Shown in pieces: positions 43,938 through 55,796 of a stretch of DNA of 64,000 bases. Both the position numbers and the translations under genes were made by a program. Position 1 is the stretch's first letter; the number at the start of each line of letters is the position of its first letter. The notes under the pieces were generated by a model that saw nothing but the letters and a program-made list of their open reading frames with translations, was not told the DNA's origin and made no database searches. The DNA is from Spinellus fusiger. Taxonomy: Eukaryota; Mucoromycota; Mucoromycetes; Mucorales; Phycomycetaceae. Location: the NCBI GenBank assembly GCA_025094145.1, contig JALLLS010000031.1, forward strand, positions 186,001 to 250,000. Direction: 5' to 3'.

Positions 43938-44824
43938 TCTATTTATCTATTTATCTATTTATCTATCCATGTGTGTGCGTGTGCGTGTGCGTGTATATAT
44001 CTATGTGTTCATGCCTGTATTCATGCCTGTATGTATGTGCGTGTTTGTGTTTGTGTATTGCTAGGCCTACGAGTTGAGTACATTGACAGGAACACAAGTC
44101 TTGCTGCTGGTGGTATCAGAGACGGGACTGGTGTATACATTTACCACTGTGAAGCTACAGCCTATTGTTACCAAGCCAGAGGGCAAGAATCTGATTCAAG
44201 CGTGTTTGAATGCTCCTGACCCCATCAACAACGAGACGCTGGTAAGGCACAAGAGAGAGAGAGATGAGAGATGAGAGAGGTTTCTCTACGTGTTTACATG
44301 AGAAGAGAAAGATGAATTCTTCTTTACAAAAGAGACACTCACACAGTTCTATCTATCTGTCTATCTATCCATGTGCGTATCCATATGCATAGACAAACGA
44401 AACTTCTTATACCAATGGGTCACCACGTATGGAGGACAAGAAGTATGAAGAGAAAAAGGTCGATCCTGCTTCTGTGCCCACCAATCCTACAGCAGCCTCA
44501 TTTGGTCACAACAATCCTCCTGCCACCAACTACCCTCCCCAGGCCTATCCTCCTCAGTCGTCTGGTGCCATACCAGTCGCAGGCAACTACGGACACCCTG
44601 GCGGCTACATGAACACAGGAGGCCCACAATACCAGCCACCACAGCAGCCTTATGGACAGATGGGGGCACCTTTCTATGGTAACCAGCAACAGCCACCCCA
44701 CCACTACATGCAGCACCAGCAGACGCATCCCAACTACTGGCCTGCCTCTTCTGCAGCTGCAGCTGGTAATCCCTTGCCAAGACAGGAACATGCGGTGGAT
44801 GAGAAGGCACGGAAAAGAAAGTAG
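43384..44824 (+). CDS. MCM1: SRF/Mcm1-type MADS-box transcription factor
   Basis: 286 aa from three exons: 43384-43635, 44065-44241 and 44393-44824 (all phase 0). The MADS domain (about 56-112) spans exons 1 and 2: RRKIKIEYIEDKNRRHITFSK and RKAGIMKK, then AYELSTLTGTQVLLLVVSETG and the SAM-type VYTFTTVKLQPIV extension. TGTQVLLLV places it in the type I SRF/Mcm1 class that binds CC(A/T)6GG sites. An acidic N-terminal stretch (DDDIIDSNDDSESE) precedes the domain, as in Mcm1 relatives. The C-terminal half is Pro/Gln/Tyr-rich and ends KARKRK. Intron 1 (429 bp) is filled by CATA microsatellite. The identity is very well supported; MCM1 is the yeast name for the class. Confidence 0.95.
43723..43965 (+). 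repeat. CATA/TATA microsatellite in the MADS intron
   Basis: Long (CATA)n, (CACATA)n and (CATATA)n tracts followed by CTATTTAT repeats. They make up most of intron 1 and remain open in several frames. Confidence 0.95.
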
Positions 44825-45537
44825 TAGTGTTTCTCAATGTCCAAGTCTATCCAAATCCATCTCTTTCTTTTTCTTTTATATTTCCATAGCTTTTGTTTTC
44901 TTTCTTTTTTTATAGTAAAGAAAAGGTGATTATTATTCAGTCGTAGGATGAAGTGTAAGAGGGGTGTAAGAAATGTAGAAAGGTATAGAGTGGGTGTCAT
45001 TAGGGTGTAGATAGACCCACTCCTAAAGAACAAGAGAGTCCAAGCGTAAAGAAAGCAGTAATGATAAGAATAAGAATACTAATAAGAATAATAATAACAT
45101 TAATAATAACATTAATAATAACATTTCTAATACAGATACAGATACACATTCTGTTACTTTGCATGGGTTTGTCACAATATATATAAAAGTAATATAAAAG
45201 TAAAAAGAGTAAAATGTAAAAATAGAGTGGATTTGTACAAGGCAATTTATGTTGAAAAGGGTATCTTGCAAAAAATAGAAAAAAACAAGGCCCTCCTTTT
45301 GATAGCTTGCAAGTATATAAAATAGTATATATGATGAATTCGTTGTTTTGCATGATGAAATGTGTGCTAGAAGAGATGTTCAAATGAAAGAGAAAATAAA
45401 AAATAAAAAATAAAATAAAAAAATAAAAAAATAAAAGAAATAAACAAAGCGTGGGCCATGGTGTGTGTTTGTGTGTGTGTTTTGGTGTGTGTGTGTGTGT
45501 GTGTGTTTTTTCTTTCTTTTTCATTTTCATTTTCTTT
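44825..45537. other. Intergenic between convergent MADS and Hos4-like genes
   Basis: AT-rich 3' sequences with TAATAA repeats (45060-45130), AAATAAAA tracts (45395-45440) and a (GT)n tract (45465-45508). No gene is recognised. Confidence 0.5.
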
Positions 45538-48500
45538 TTAGCCTTGAGTGATATTTGGAGGATCCTGGTAGGGAAGTAGCCCTCGCTTCTGCATCTTCAA
45601 GGCAAATTTAGGTGGAAGTCCATAGCCAGGTTGTTTCTTAAATATGGCCGAGGGAGAAGGAGATGGTGGCTCTTCCTTCTTTTCCACATTGTCCTTGTAG
45701 CCAATGTCCAGTGTAATGGTAATCAGACTCTCACTCAGGTAGCCATAATCACTCTTGATCAGGGAGACTACCTCCTCCAACCGAACAAAATACAGTTGCA
45801 TGTCCAGGAAGCGCTGTTTTTCTGATGCCTTTAGACGGGCTACTGCAGAAGCAGCCTTCTTCTTATCACACGCATGTCCATTGCCTGACTGTGCACAGAT
45901 CATTGTAGCCAGAGGAGACCACAGTCTCTCTTTCTCGGGTAAAGAGACAAGACGTCGATGGAGGCAGGCATACCATGTCCACAGGGTATGGGTAGAGATG
46001 CCTAGCAACAGACTCACCTGTAGATCCACCACATAGAATGCCTTTTTCAATAGAGACCCCTCCTCCAGCAACTGTACAGTGTAGAGAGGAAGATACCGCA
46101 TGGCTTCAGATAAAGACTGTAAGCTCTTGTGTCCGTCTGGGTCGTTCTCATCTTTAATCTTGTGCCATCGCTCGGGTGGGGGCGTAGGAATAGGGGTATG
46201 AGGTCCATCGGGTGGAAGATCACTGCATTGGAGAGCATAGAGATTCTTCTTTGGCAGATGCATTCCTGACAGCTTCCGTGCATGGGCCTTTTGTGTCTCA
46301 ATGTCCTTTGTCTCTACACACTCTGTTTTGATCTCTGGCATGGAGGCAGTGGTAGGAGACAGAGAAGGTGCTCTCTGACTTGATGGTTCTGACTTTATTC
46401 TTACTCGTGAGGATTCCAATTCTGCAGCAAGAACAAGACGCCGTTTCTTCAATTGTCCTTTGGTGGGTTCAGCCACCGTTGTCTCTAGTCAAGGAAGAAG
46501 AGAAAGAGGGAATTTAGCACTGCCAATTCCATCCTTTAGCCGCTTTTCCTTCTCATCTGCCGTGTTGATTTGCCACATAGATACACATCTATCTATCTAT
46601 CTGTCTGTCTGTCTTTTATATCTATCTATCCATAGATCTATCTGTCTATCTACCTACTTATCTACCTATCTATCCATCTATCCATCTATCCATAGAGAAA
46701 AGAGAAAGAAAAGAGAAAGAAAAGGGGAATAACCTACAACACCGTTCTTTTGCTTTACCTGTTTCTATCGGCTTTCTGCTTCGTTTCTTTTCTGACCCTT
46801 TTTTCGGTGGTATCTCGGGCTTTTTACGTTCTAGTTTTGACTTTTCCGGCTTGACAGCTTTTTTATCCTTGGCCAATGCTTGTCGAATGGCCTGCTCAAT
46901 GTCCTCCTTCTTATTCTCCACTGCAATCTCCAATGGAAGGGCTCCCTTGGCATTTCGTACATGAGGATTGGCTCCATACTCCAACAACAGCTGCACTACC
47001 TGTGTATGACTGTTCTCGACTGAATCATGCAAAGGAGTATCGAGATCTCCTCCTCCTCTTGAATTGGGATCCGCACCATTCTCCAGCAACATCTTCACTA
47101 CCTGCACACGACCACGAAGAGCTGCTTCATGAAGCGGCGTCCACCCCGCATTGTCCATCTCGTTGGGATTCGCACCTGCCTTGAGAAGGGTCTCCACAAC
47201 ACCCGTGTCCCCACGAATCGACCATTTGTGAAGATGTGTCCGTCCACTCGTGTCCTTTTTCTTTGGATCCAGTTTGGTGGCGTCCACTTGTTTGGGAGCG
47301 ACTGAACACTCGCGTGAGTCTGCCTCTACAGACGATGCCTGGCGTCGATGGCTCATGCGTTTCTTCCGTCGCGTCGGTAGCAGTGCCTCTTCTTCCTCCT
47401 CCTCCTCCTGTCGTGGTTTGGGTCCACGGGGTCGTTTCTGCTGTTCCATGTTCTCAAAGGTGCGCATGATGGCCTGGATCTTCCGCTCTTCACGGGAGAG
47501 AGGATCGCCTCGACTCGTCTTTTTGGGTCCTACGCGTCGTTGCTGGTGGGTGGAGAGAAACGTCACTTCATCAATGGCATCGCTCACTGCCCGTTGTTTG
47601 CGCAGTTCATCACTCCTCGATGCCAGGATGCGACGGACTTTGGGCGACTCACAGGTCTCGTAGGCAGATTTCCCTGCCTCATTGACGAGATCAATGTCGG
47701 TGCCTGCCTCAATAAGGTACTGCACTACCGTAGCATGGCCATGGACACTGGCATAGTGAAGAGGTGTGTTGCCGTGGTGGCCGAGCGTATTGATGTCCCC
47801 CCCGTGCTCTAGCAGTAGTTTTACAATCGACAAATGACCGCTTTTTGCTGCCTCATGTAAAGGGGTCCAGCCTGCTGTGTCCTTGGCATTGGAGTTGGCA
47901 CCCTGTTTTACAAGGACAGCCACTTCATCAAAGTCACCTGCAGCACAGGCTCTGTGGAGGGTGGTGCGTCCAGCAGGGTCTCTTGCCACCAGCCGATCCA
48001 ATTGTCGGATTTTATCACGCACAATCTTTGCACAGTGGGTGTCGTCGCATACATCCAAGGGGGTCTGTTTCTCTGCATTCAGAGCAAAGACATCGGCACC
48101 ACTGGCGACCAGCAGCTGCACACAGTCTACAAACCCATTGGAGCATGCGTCGTGAAGGGGTGTGTCGTTGCCAAAGCCACGGACATTGACATCGGCCCCA
48201 CACTGGATCAAGTACTCAGCAACACTGCATTGTCCTTTCAAGGCAGCTTCGTGAATGGGCGTCCATCCTGCATTATCCTTGAAATTGACATCTGCGCCAC
48301 GACGGACCCACTCTTGTACCTTTTCTAGATGTCCTGCTGTTGTGCAGGCAAATAATTTGGTTCTGCCTGCCTTGTCGGTTCGATTCGGGTCAAGGTGTGC
48401 TCTTCCTTTGGGCTCTTTAGGCTCTTTGGGCTCTTTAGGTTCTTTAGGTTCTTTAGGTTCTTTAGGTTCTTTAGGTTCTTTAGGTTCTTTGGACTCTTTG

Positions 48501-49147
48501 GGTTCTTTAGGTTCTTTAGGCTCTTTAGGTTCTTTGGGCTCTTTAGGCTCTTTGGGCTCTTTGGGTTCTTTGTACTCTTTGGGTTCTTTGAGTCTAGTAT
48601 CTGATGAAGAGTCTTCACTTGGGACGCGTGGTCTTTTTGTTGTTGTCTTGTCTGTAGCGCTGTCTTTGCGGGGCCGACCTCGCTTCTTCTTTTCACTGGG
48701 CTTCTCTTCTATTGCTTCTTCTTCCTCTACTACTTTTGTATCAGATGCTAGTGTCTTTGCTAGTGTCTTTACAGTTGTCTCTACTAGTGTCTCTTCTAAT
48801 GCTGCTGCTGCTGCTACCACTACTTCCTCTTCCTCTTCTTCCAAGGGAGTCGGTGTTGTGGTGGCTGTGTCAGTGTCAGTATCCATGTCTTCTTTTCCTC
48901 TTCCCAGCCGTCTTCGTCTTTTTTCTACTTCTTCTGATGATGTTCCTTGTCCTGTAGTGTTTTTATCGGCCCCACTGTCTGCTTCGTTGGGGCCACGAGA
49001 CTTTTTCTTATGAAACTCTCTCCAATAACGGTCTTCTTCGTCTTCAAAATCACTGTCTGCCTTGTCTTTCTTTGGACTTGTGGATTGTGCACGCATCTTT
49101 TTGTCGGGTATTTGAACGGTGTCTGTGATAGAGTGAAGTATATGCAT
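45538..49147 (-). CDS. Hos4-like ankyrin-repeat chromatin protein
   Basis: 1111 aa from two exons (49147-46759 and 46484-45538). The phase-1 join reads KPIETETTVAEPTK. The N terminus is charged and low-complexity, with KKKRGRPRK (AT-hook-like), then a KEP tract (about 185-246). Three blocks of ankyrin repeats follow (about 256-370, 389-502, 632-745), e.g. DNAGWTPIHEAALKGQCSVAEYLI and DTAGWTPLHEAAKSGH. The C-terminal exon encodes a helical region (YLPLYTVQLLEEG...YGYLSESL). Ankyrin blocks with 'GRT.L..A...G' starts and basic disordered flanks are typical of the fungal SET3-complex subunit Hos4 and animal ANKRD11/12. A role in histone-deacetylase-linked repression is inferred from that resemblance. 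The start ATG at 49147 is likely but a second Met follows 17 codons on. Confidence 0.8.
48409..48593 (-). repeat. 9-bp coding minisatellite (Lys-Glu-Pro)n
   Basis: About twenty units encode KEP with occasional KES or KEY within the Hos4-like gene. The antisense strand is also open here (SLG repeats), giving false ORFs. Confidence 0.95.
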
Positions 49148-50153
49148 TGTTGGTGGGTAAAAATAAAAATAAAAAGAGAAAAAGAAAAAGAGAGAGAGAG
49201 AGAAGAAAGAAGAGAGAATACTATTATTAAAAAGAAAAATAATAATAGTATAAGATATAAATAAATATAAATATAAATATATATAAATATATATTTATAT
49301 ATATAAAAGAAAGAAAGAAAAGAAAAAAAAAGAAAAGAGCACTAAGAATAGAAAGAAAAAAAATGATTGAAAAAGAAGAATAAAAGAGAAAAAGGGAAAA
49401 TAAAAAAAAGGCTTTCTCTTATTTTTTTATTATTATTTTTTATTATTATTATGATTTTTTTTTTTAGATGATAGAAATATGAAGAAAAAAAAAAGACCTC
49501 TTCTTCTTTATTTGTTGCTGTCTGGTGGTGTGTAATGGTGGTGTGTGTGCTGTGTGGTGTTTGGTGTGTGTGCTGTGTGGAGTGGGACTAGGGTTATTCC
49601 ATCGTATCGCAGTGAGGTTAACACAAAGTACCTCGACAACCACAGCCAGACGAATGCTTATTTTTGTTTTTGGTTAATGGTGATAATGAGTCAAGGCAAG
49701 GAAGAATGAGCAAAGAGATGGACTGCTAATGGACTGAGTCGCAAGAGTGGACCATCAACACTCAAAGAGAAGGAAAAGAGAGAGAATGAGGAAAGAAAGA
49801 AAAAGAAATTGAAATTGACATTAAAATAAATAACAGCAAAGAAAGTGTCTGTATTAATAGATACGAATGACCCAATATCAATAATGAAGTGTGTCCATAA
49901 GAGACCGTGCTCCAAGACACTGTGGAGTGGAGATATGTGTGGGTAGACCAATGAGAAGAGAGGAAAGAGAAAAGAGAGGAAGGAGAGGAAAGAGAGGAAA
50001 GAGGAATGTAAGATAGACACCCTGGGCCTTGTCAGACAGATCCTTAGTCAAGTACTTCTTCCATGAAGAAAGAGAGAACCAAGGCAGGGTAAAGTATCCT
50101 AGAGAGAAGCCTTACTATAAAGAAGGTCACAGAAGACAGCAATGCCTAGTGAA

Positions 50154-50378
50154 TGATAATACCTAATAGTTAATACTAATACTTAATACTAACAATACCT
50201 AATACTTACAATACCTAATACTTACAATACCTAATACTAAATACCTAATACCTAATACCTAATACCTAATACCTAATACTTAATACTTAATACTTAATAC
50301 TTAATACCAATACTAAATACCTAATACCTAATAATACTAAATACTAATACTTAATACCAATACTAAATACTAATAATA
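50154..50378. repeat. TAATACCTAA/TAATACTTAA minisatellite
   Basis: Over 200 bp of variable 7-14 bp units built from TAATAC and CTAA/TTAA blocks. Confidence 0.9.
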
Positions 50379-51223
50379 ACAGCCATTAGGAGTACAAGCA
50401 GTCTTTTATTTAGTCTATCCTCAGCCATAACACCACATGAAGAAATGATAAGTGAGATAAGTGAGATAAGTGAGCTAAGTGAGATAAGTGAGATAATAAG
50501 TAGTACAAGTGAGATAATTACAAAGACAGGTAAAATAGAAAGCAAGAGAATGACACTCATAATTATAGCCCTGATATCACTCATAATGAAGAAACATCTT
50601 CTAGTGCATCAAATCAAACAGTGACACTTCCACTACCACCACCTCCTCCTGACGTATCCCTTGAACATAGAACTGCCCTTCTCTTCTCATGTCCATAAAT
50701 AAAGAACACCTTATAATAAACAAGAAGAGAGAAATAAAAAGGAGACAGGCATGGATGCACCCACAGAGCAAAGAATCTTTACTAAAATGATGTCACACCA
50801 ACAAAGTCCGATGTCATGGAGCATTCATGAGTGATGAGTGAAAAACAGGCTTTGGAAACAGGGCATGATTCATTTTTATTGGTGTCCAAATCAAAGGTGC
50901 CTACAGCGCTATTTATAAACACTGATAAAACTAAGCCTTATTTCTTACTCATCTTATAACTCTTGTTCTTATAATGACAGCATAGTTACCCTCTTGATAC
51001 AGTTAGTTCTTGACTGTTCTTATTGAATAGCCAATACTAATATAGAATCAGAGTCTACTCTACACACAGGCTGTTCTATCAAGAGAAGATTCATCCACTG
51101 AGAAAAGTGGGTGTCTTTACAGAGCATGTACTATTGTAGCCGTTGGATAGTATTAGGGTGTGTCAGGAGTAGTTTTATTAGAGAAAAGAAGGATGTTACC
51201 TGTCAATGAGTATTTTAATCTAA

Positions 51224-51278
51224 AGAGTAGCTCAAGAGTAGCTCAAGAGTAGCTCAAGAGTAGCTCAAGAGTAGCTCA
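51224..51278. repeat. 11-bp tandem repeat, five copies
   Basis: AGAGTAGCTCA repeated five times without change, plus a partial unit. Confidence 0.95.
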
Positions 51279-51695
51279 AGAGTAGTCAGTCACAGCCACT
51301 GTTCTATTGGATACACTTTTCCTACAAGTTTGAATATATCTTTCTTGGTAATGACAGTAGCACTATTCCTATCATATTATACTTTCTTTAAAGAGGATTT
51401 AAAAGGAATGAATAGATGGGTGGATGGATGAATGGATGGACGGATGAATAGACAGATAAACAGACGGTGAATCCATCCACTTCACTACACTTTACTACAC
51501 TACACTCAATAAACTATTGTTTATTCTATCATCATGTGACAGTAGGCGGAGTCTGATCCCAACACCTTCCTTTCCCTTTCTCCCTTTCTCCCTTCCTCAC
51601 ACTGTCTAATTTAATTGTCCGCTGAGTGTGCCTGCTTTTCTATTTCTCTTATTATTTTCTTTCACAACAGAAAACTTTACTGTGACTCTCTTTTC

Positions 51696-52373
51696 ATGTG
51701 GCGATTATCAAGCACACCGAGAGCACTCCAACGCTTGGCTCGTCCACTCACGACCTCTGCCCCTGTCGCCTCCCACATTGGAAGAGAACCCATCGCCTAT
51801 GCTCAGGAAGTCACCCTCCACCATGAAACAACCCCCATCACCACTCCCCGTATTCCCTCTGAACTCAACAGCACCATCCTCACTGTGCGTGGTCCCCTTG
51901 GAGAAATCAAAATGCCCATCCAGCCCTTTGTCAAGTTCCGCTTTACACCTGCTGCCCATGCAGACGCAGAAAATGTCCTTGAGGTGGGTGTGACCAACAC
52001 CACTATCAAACACGAAAAGGCCATGTGGGGTACGACCCGTGCTCTTATCCAGAACGCGATTGTCGGTGTTTCTGAGGGATACCGCGTCCAGCTGCGTCTG
52101 GTGGGTGTGGGTTACAGAGCCACCCTCGAGAACAACGAGCGCACCATTAGTATGAAGTTGGGCTATGCTCATCTTGTGACAATTGATTTGCCACAGGGCG
52201 TGACATGCACAGTGCCCCAACCCAACCGTATTCTCCTGTCGAGTGTGAATCTGCAGCAAGTGACGGAAATGGCAGCCCAGATCCAGTGGTGGAGAAAGCC
52301 TGAGCCTTATAACCAGAAGGGTATTTTTATTAATGATGAGACGATCAAGAAGAAAGAAGGCAAAAAGAAGTAA
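51696..52373 (+). CDS. MRPL6: Mitochondrial ribosomal protein uL6m
   Basis: 225 aa, single exon. The ATG at 51696 gives a basic, Ser/Thr-rich N terminus (MWRLSSTPRALQRLARPLTT) typical of a mitochondrial targeting peptide; the upstream in-frame extension is hydrophobic and less likely. The two L6 domains are visible: LTVRGPLGEIKMPI early, then GTTRALIQNAIVGVSEGYRVQLRLVGVGYRA, the L6 signature, with LSSVNLQQVTEMAAQI and KGIFINDETIKKKEGKKK at the end. It binds 21S-type mitochondrial rRNA near the sarcin-ricin loop. It converges on the METTL25-like gene, whose stop lies 161 bp away. Confidence 0.95.
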   Translation: MWRLSSTPRALQRLARPLTTSAPVASHIGREPIAYAQEVTLHHETTPITTPRIPSELNSTILTVRGPLGEIKMPIQPFVKFRFTPAAHADAENVLEVGVTNTTIKHEKAMWGTTRALIQNAIVGVSEGYRVQLRLVGVGYRATLENNERTISMKLGYAHLVTIDLPQGVTCTVPQPNRILLSSVNLQQVTEMAAQIQWWRKPEPYNQKGIFINDETIKKKEGKKK

Positions 52374-52534
52374 ATAGAATCCTACACTAATAAATATAAA
52401 TATAAAGAAAATAAATATAAAGAAGATGGGTAGATAGATGGGTAGATATTCTCCTTTCATAGAGTCCATGGCCCATGTCTGTACAGATCTGTTGGTTTGT
52501 CTCTCTGTTTGTCTTTTATCTATAGATGTATCTA

Positions 52535-54212
52535 TCACTCCATGCCATGCACTGCTACCTCTTCTTCTGCTACCTCTTCTTCTGCTACCTCTTCTTCTGC
52601 TACCTCTTTTGATTTTGTCGCTACAATCACCATGTTCCGTGGAGAGGCCATGCCATCAAACAACGGCCACATCCACACCTGGCCCTTGCCCTGTAACGCC
52701 TCTTGAAGATACATGTACCTGTCCACCAAAATCAGACTCTCCAACACAGGTCCAAGCAGAGCCCGTAATGTCCACACAACAATCAACTTTCTGTCCATCT
52801 GCTGCTGCTGGAATGTCTCCCAATAAGCATCCGCCTCCTGCTCTGGTATTTCCACCGACAGCCGTAACTTGCGCAGTGCAGTGGCAATAAACGCACGCCA
52901 TGTCTTTTGTTTTGCAAGACGACTGAGAATCAGAGGTGTCTCTTGTGTAAGAATGCCCTTTCTCATCAACACATCCTATTCATACTTATAGAGTCACTCT
53001 CTCTTGTCACTCCCCCTTTTTGTTTTTGCATCCCACGAGGGTTTACCTGTAATAAAGCACGGAACATATGGTGTTGGAAAATAGCAGCCGATGCAGCTGC
53101 CTCTGTAGCCCACCGACCGGGCGACTGACACGCCAACACACGCGCAGTGGTGCCAAGAGCAAAGTCACCTACACACGCACTCATTGGGAATCCAGAACAA
53201 GGCGAGTCTTCTGTCAGGTAATGGTAGCAGCACCCAACATGCACAAGGCCCGTCACTTGGCGGCTCTTGACAAACAGACGCAACGTCATGCTGCCAAGAT
53301 CACCACACGTATGCAGTCCACACACCATCCAGTGCGTGTCCTCTGTTGCATGTCTTGATCCCAGCACATGGTCCACATTCTCAGGAGTGATCTTTTGTGT
53401 GATGTGGTGGAGATGGGGCACCTGTGGGGTGGTTGTCGGCAGTGCCTTTGCATCCAACCTCTTGGCACCCTTGGTCTGGATCTCTGACATGTCTACTCCC
53501 ACCACATGGTACTGGTAATGGAGAGCAAGGACGCGCGAGAGATAGCCCTGGCCTGATCTCAGGTCCACTACAGAGCGGGTGTTTTGTTGGGTGGCTACAG
53601 TATCGACAAGGGCACTCATCCGGGCCACTTCATGGATCTTTTTGTCGGACATGCCACCTACCATGCGCCTTTCTATCTGCTGTTCTTTCTTCTGTGCAGG
53701 AGGGTCTTTTTATTATTATGATGATGATTGTGATGATGATTAAAAAGAAGAAAAGGGTCAAAAGGAAGAGTCTATCATGAGAGAGAGAGAGAGATTACCT
53801 TGACATGTTCTTGGCAGAGACAGAGACTGGACAGTGCCAAGGTAGTGTTGCAGTGAGTCAGGCCAGGTTGTATCCTATCCAAATAATAAATAATAAATAA
53901 TAAATAGAAATCACCCTCTTCTGTAGGAGCTCCTTGTGGGGTGTATGGGAGAATGTGGATGTATATTACAATGTGTGTATTCGACGCCAAGCGGTGTAAG
54001 CGTGTGTCCCAGTCATAAGGGTCATTGGCAGGCAGTAATGCGTCTCTCCATGTAGGATCCAACAGCTGCCAGTGGTCTTGGCTGACAAAATCCATCACAT
54101 GCAACTCTATTAGCCAGCGATAGTCATTGACAAACGACTTTATTTGTGCTATATAGTCTTCTATGGAATGACAAGAGGCAGGCAGTGGTAGGCCGTGGTG
54201 TGGTAATGGCAT
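52535..54212 (-). CDS. METTL25/RRNAD1-like methyltransferase
   Basis: 461 aa from four exons: 54212-53970, 53874-53799, 53672-53047 and 52975-52535. The second exon is read as TTWPDSLQHYLGTVQSLSLPR, and an acceptor at 53673 restores ERRMVGGMSDKKIHEVARMSAL. The Rossmann core has VVDLRSGQGYLSRVL, where the family usually has VVDxGxGQG; the first glycine is Arg here. GLHTCGDLG and VGCCYHYLTE, both hallmarks of this family, follow. The C terminus has LLGPVLESLILVDRYMYLQE and ends in a VAEEE repeat. The biological substrate of the family in fungi is not settled, so none is assigned. It lies 204 bp downstream of the inositol oxygenase gene on the same strand. Confidence 0.88.
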
Positions 54213-54416
54213 CCCTGCTACAACAAAACACAAGTGACACTGAAATTCGCCCGTCCTATATCTACTGCTACTGCTACTGCTACTGCTACTGCTACTGCTA
54301 CTCCATATTCCCAAATTCCATATCCCCAAATTCCATATCCCCAAATTCCCATATTCCCAAATTCCATATTTCCCATATTTCCCATATTTCTCATCCAAAG
54401 AAGAAAAGAGAAGCCA

Positions 54417-55313
54417 CTACCAGTCAATCTTCTCTGGAAAATACTTTGCCACCAGTGCCTTGTAGAATGGCTCAAGGGTCTCCCTACAGGGCGGCGTGTC
54501 TGCCTTGGAATACAAGTCATACTGATTGAACATCTTGAGATAAGGCATCATGGCCCGGTCATGGTCACTCAAAAGCCAGCCATACTCATCTTCTCTATGG
54601 CACGAATAAAACGAGTGGAAGCGGATAATGTACAGTGCCTGGGGTGGCAGATAACTCTTGCACACGTGATACAAGTACTCATCATGGCCATAGCTCAGGT
54701 GAACAGCGTTCAGACCACATCCCGGGGTATACATCCCATGCTCAGTAGAATAGACAGGATGGTCGTGGTCAGGATTCAATGAAAGAAAGTCCCGGTAGAC
54801 AATCTTATCAGAGTAGCGACAGCCTACAGGAAATGTATCGCCCACGACCGTCCATTGGGGCTCCTTTCTATGCAAAAGGTACTTGCCAAGGTCATGAATA
54901 AGAGCGACAAGAACAAGCCAATCAGGTTGGTTGTCCTTGCGAGCAGCTTCTGCCGATTGGAAAGCATGAGCCATTTGTGAGAGATGGGTGTCGGGGTCAG
55001 AATCATCCACCAGTGTGTCCAGGACCTCCAGGGCTTCCCAAATGCTCATGCGGGCCTTGTCGAGGGGTTCGTATTTGGCCTTCATGGCCAGGACATGGGT
55101 TACCGTCTGTTTTTCATGATTTTCTCGGTAAAAGTCAGCAATGGAAGTGTCTTGTTGGTAGTCTCTAAAGATCAGATCCACAGTGTCCTCGGTCTTGCTT
55201 GTCGTTGAGTTTGTAGTTGACTGTGCAGGTGGGACCACTAGCAAATGCTCATAGGGCGGTTCATTCCATACCAAGTCTCCTCTTGACGCTGCAAATGTTA
55301 AGGAATCTGTCAT
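54417..55313 (-). CDS. MIOX: myo-Inositol oxygenase
   Basis: 298 aa, single exon, with the ATG at 55313 chosen because the longer frame upstream is a CT-repeat-encoded hydrophobic run. It converts myo-inositol and O2 to D-glucuronate at a mixed-valent di-iron site. The metal ligands expected from the mammalian enzyme are all present: H116 in MAHAFQSAE, H140-D141 in LIHDLGKYL, His in HLSYGHDEYLY, His in IIRFHSFYS and Asp in FNQYDLYSK. The typical start of the core, DFYRENHEKQTV, and the end FYKALVAKYFPEKIDW match the family in length and order. The enzyme is cytosolic. No other glucuronate-pathway gene is adjacent. Confidence 0.96.
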   Translation of the reverse strand: MTDSLTFAASRGDLVWNEPPYEHLLVVPPAQSTTNSTTSKTEDTVDLIFRDYQQDTSIADFYRENHEKQTVTHVLAMKAKYEPLDKARMSIWEALEVLDTLVDDSDPDTHLSQMAHAFQSAEAARKDNQPDWLVLVALIHDLGKYLLHRKEPQWTVVGDTFPVGCRYSDKIVYRDFLSLNPDHDHPVYSTEHGMYTPGCGLNAVHLSYGHDEYLYHVCKSYLPPQALYIIRFHSFYSCHREDEYGWLLSDHDRAMMPYLKMFNQYDLYSKADTPPCRETLEPFYKALVAKYFPEKIDW

Positions 55314-55317
55314 GAGA

Positions 55318-55354
<37 letters not shown>

Positions 55355-55796
55355 GAAAGAGGAGAAATAAAATAGAAAATATATATGCAAAGTATTTCTC
55401 CCACACACATTTGAAATATAAATAGAGAATTTTCTTATATAAAGTGACAAAAAAGAAAGTAAAATGGACAAAAGTGTTACCATGGCGACTGTATTCTCTC
55501 TTAGAAGAGCTTAAAAGAGAAAAAAAAAAAAGGGGGGGGGAAGAGCATATCCTGATTCTCTCTTGTAGAGTATTTCCTTTTATATCTTTAGGGTCTGAGC
55601 GAGAAAAGAAAAGGCATCTCTCTCTTTTGAGGAGGTATAGTTGTCCATGGCTACCCGGCCAATCATTGTGTAGCCATTGGTGTGACTTAAAAGAGTGATT
55701 CTGTTCCTTTTATAGATATCTCTTTTATAGATATCATTTTCATCGTGGGGCACTTTATTCTCCACCTTGTTTCCAAGCTTCCTTTGTCTTGCTGTC
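55314..55796. promoter_or_regulatory. Shared promoter region of MIOX and CDC50
   Basis: 483 bp between divergent start codons, with a (GA)n/(CT)n tract near MIOX (55316-55365), a poly-A/poly-G junction (55519-55540) and duplicated CTCTTTTATAGATATC at about 55711-55737. It is inferred to hold both promoters. Confidence 0.5.

Larger units (their letters stand above)
49148..51695. other. Intergenic, 2.5 kb of repeats, no gene recognised
   Basis: It contains purine-rich and TATAAA tracts (49150-49400), a T-rich tract (49420-49470), a (TGTGTGGTG) tract (49540-49585), a TAATACCTAA minisatellite (50154-50378), GAGATAAGT repeats (50440-50515) and an 11-bp array (51224-51278). GGATGAAT repeats and a CCCTTTCTC tract lie just before the uL6m start. 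Confidence 0.5.

Noticed and set aside
48255..49013. 252-aa plus-strand ORF, rich in Ser-Leu-Gly repeats
   Set aside because: It is the antisense shadow of the Hos4-like gene; its repeats mirror the KEP minisatellite and the frame has no family features.
51708..52538. 276-aa minus-strand ORF over the uL6m gene
   Set aside because: It lies wholly antisense to a clear ribosomal-protein gene and shows no domain.
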